A stretch of 34,501 bases of DNA from JAKSSE01 sp045597645 (GTDB taxonomy: Bacteria; Bacillota; Clostridia; Lachnospirales; Lachnospiraceae): the NCBI GenBank assembly GCA_045597645.1, contig JAZLKM010000040.1, positions 1 through 34,501 of the forward strand, in the 5' to 3' direction. Made by a program: the position numbers and the translations under genes. The notes under the pieces were generated by a model. The model searched no databases. It was given only the letters and a program-made list of their open reading frames with translations, and was not told where the DNA came from. This document shows positions 32,984-34,501 of the stretch, piece after piece. The stretch's first letter is position 1. Every line of letters starts with the position of its first letter.

Positions 32984-34288
32984 ATGGAACATTTTGATAC
33001 CGGATTTGCTGTTATAGATAAGAATTTAATACTTGACACTGTAGATGAGGTGCTTTCTAAGTACGTAGGTGGTAAGTCGTATGTAAGCTTGGATCAGACG
33101 GCATATGAGCAGGATGCTGACACCCTGAGACAGGCTGTGGCATCTCTTGGACGTGATGAGGTGAAATATGTCTCTTATCGCATTTCTACTCCTGACGGCT
33201 ATAGGTGGGTATTGGCTCAGCTACAGTATGACAAGAAGGAAATAGTAGTAAGATTTCAGGACATCGAAACTATCAACCAGAAAGAAAATGTCCTAGATAT
33301 GCTCAATAAAAAGTCAATAACGGACTTGGCAAAGCAGGTTATTGCTAACAGAGGTGAGAAGGAAGTATATCTGGGGATTTTGGATATCGATAACTTCAAA
33401 AATGTGAATGACCAGTATGGGCACATGTTTGGCGACCAGGTTTTGGTGGCTGCATCTAATGTTATAAAAGAGTGTGTTGCAGGGAAAGGCACGGTTGGTC
33501 GAATGGGCGGTGATGAGTTCATGCTTCTATTCGACAATGTAGACGATTATCAAGAGCTTCGCAGCATTCTCAGAGGCATTAGAATGGGCATAGAGTCCCT
33601 ATACAAAGGCGAAAAAGAGGGTATAAACATCTCATGCTCTATCGGAGTGGCTGGCTACCAGTCGACCAATCATGATTATGAAAAATACTTCAGAGTGGCA
33701 GATGCCATGCTCTATCTTGCAAAGGATAAAGGCAAAAATAGATACATCATTTACGAAAAAGACATTCATGGCCCCGTTGTAGACAATATTGAAAATGTTG
33801 AAACTGCACGCCTGATCCTTAATGGCATTTCTAAGGGTCGCTTCATGCAAGAGCTTATGGATAAGGTGCTTAGCCATGAGCAAATTGACTACACAACATT
33901 CTTTGGAGACATTGCCAAAGTATTTGGCCTTGACGAAATCAATTTCTTCGCGGGTAACCTTGAAAAACCTATTATTGCTTGGGAAAAGACTCCGGACGGC
34001 CTTGCGAAGAATGCCATCTTCGCTGAAGACTCCGAACTAGCAAAAAGATATAGCGACGAAACTGGCGTTGCCGTAATCAATATGCGTTCTCTAGCCGGAA
34101 CAGGTGAGATCACTTTTAACTACATGGTCGAGCATGGTTGGCTTTCTGTCATAATCTACCGTCTTCGTGACAAAACCAAGCACGGCTACATCGTCTTTGC
34201 GCGCAAGAACGAACTCTCCCGCAAGTGGGAGGACAAAGACATCTGGTGCCTCACCATGATAGGCCAGCTAATCGAGAACACCATCTAA
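32984..34288 (+). CDS. GGDEF-domain protein (probable diguanylate cyclase) with PAS-like and GAF-like regions
   Basis: The 434-residue protein has an N-terminal PAS-like domain (about 5-95) and a central GGDEF domain (about 115-265). The latter includes LGILDIDNFKNVNDQYGHMFGDQ and the intact active site MGGDEF (about 175-180), so it should make cyclic di-GMP. The RxxD inhibitory site, normally five residues before GGDEF, is absent. The C-terminal part (about 290-434) looks like a GAF-type sensor ending in WEDKDIWCLTMIGQLIENT. No membrane segment is present, so sensing is cytoplasmic. AAAGGAGG serves ATG 32984. A terminator follows directly. Confidence 0.92.
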   Translation: MEHFDTGFAVIDKNLILDTVDEVLSKYVGGKSYVSLDQTAYEQDADTLRQAVASLGRDEVKYVSYRISTPDGYRWVLAQLQYDKKEIVVRFQDIETINQKENVLDMLNKKSITDLAKQVIANRGEKEVYLGILDIDNFKNVNDQYGHMFGDQVLVAASNVIKECVAGKGTVGRMGGDEFMLLFDNVDDYQELRSILRGIRMGIESLYKGEKEGINISCSIGVAGYQSTNHDYEKYFRVADAMLYLAKDKGKNRYIIYEKDIHGPVVDNIENVETARLILNGISKGRFMQELMDKVLSHEQIDYTTFFGDIAKVFGLDEINFFAGNLEKPIIAWEKTPDGLAKNAIFAEDSELAKRYSDETGVAVINMRSLAGTGEITFNYMVEHGWLSVIIYRLRDKTKHGYIVFARKNELSRKWEDKDIWCLTMIGQLIENTI

Positions 34289-34305
34289 CCAACGCTATCA
34301 ATCAC

Positions 34306-34335
34306 AAGCGGTCTTCCATTAGGGGGGCCGCTTTT
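34306..34335 (+). terminator. Rho-independent terminator after the GGDEF gene
   Basis: AAGCGGTCTTCC (34306-34317) pairs with GGGGGGCCGCTT (34322-34333), with three G-T wobbles, around ATTA. A T-rich run follows to about 34340. Confidence 0.85.
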
Positions 34336-34340
34336 ATTTG

Positions 34341-34501
34341 GTTTGCGCGCCATGGGCGCTCTCTAACGGGTGTAAGTCCCGAACACGCCTAGGCAACGAG
34401 GAAGTGTATAGCTGAACAGCAAGGGTGTCCATCGTGAGGTGGAATCTGAAGGAAGCTGTAGGCAAACTCTTGGTCCGACGGACAGAAATCACATATAAGG
34501 C
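34341..34501 (+). mobile_element. 5' end of a group II intron (partial, runs off the window)
   Basis: From about 34341 the sequence matches what I recall of the 5' domain I of bacterial group II introns. It shows GGGCGCTCTCTAACGGGTG, GTCCCGAACACGCC, a CAGCAAGGGTGTCCATCGTG stretch, then GGAATCTGAAGGAAGC, GGCAAACTCTTGGTCCGAC and ACATATAAGGC. The exact 5' splice site is uncertain within about ten bases. The reverse transcriptase ORF and the 3' end lie beyond the window. It begins directly behind the GGDEF terminator hairpin. The intron class cannot be decided from this part. Confidence 0.85.

Overview
The window looks like chromosomal DNA from a Clostridia bacterium, most likely a Lachnospiraceae member. 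The evidence is the SCIFF peptide with its radical SAM/SPASM maturase, the fused SecD-SecF protein, Firmicutes-type promoters, AG-rich Shine-Dalgarno sites, frequent TTG and GTG starts, and the non-mevalonate isoprenoid genes. The family assignment is inference from gene content. Every gene I can support lies on the + strand. No tRNA, rRNA or CRISPR array was seen.

Layout: a GC-rich stretch without a clear gene (1-365) leads into an HtrA-type membrane protease. A 47-residue single-pass membrane protein follows, with its own promoter and terminator. Next is a tightly packed block of four glycosyltransferase genes (1969-5733), then valS. A FapA/DUF342 protein, a 50-residue small protein and a zinc-ribbon/TPR membrane protein (8425-11495) form a coupled unit, followed by a small alarmone synthetase with a terminator. 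Two tandem promoter-like sites precede ispE, a GntR/FCD regulator and an orphan solute-binding lipoprotein. A membrane-anchored unknown protein and a trigger-factor-like FKBP lipoprotein come next.

The centre holds the SCIFF ranthipeptide gene (18139-18279) behind a perfect TTGACA-17-TATAAT promoter. It is followed by an intercistronic hairpin, the maturase gene scfB, secDF, glyA and serS, which ends at a strong terminator. A 380-base non-coding region follows, with two equal-sized inverted repeats. After it come a HAD phosphatase, an orphan HypA, and ribU under an FMN riboswitch with a good promoter and a terminator.

The last third is a compact tRNA-maturation cluster: a YcxB-like protein, tsaE, tsaB, a RimI-type acetyltransferase, RNase Z, an unknown membrane-anchored protein, tsaD and ispD, several with overlapping stop and start codons. 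A GGDEF protein follows and ends in a terminator. The 5' end of a group II intron lies directly behind that terminator and runs off the window.

The most distinctive region is 16238-21942. Protein folding outside the membrane (FKBP lipoprotein), a modified Cys-rich peptide (SCIFF) and export (SecDF) sit side by side there. SCIFF itself is a described family, so the novelty lies in its regulation and neighbours. The least explained items are the tandem 40-base inverted repeats at 24657-24760, the small proteins at 1678, 9816 and possibly 28343, and the unknown protein at 16238.
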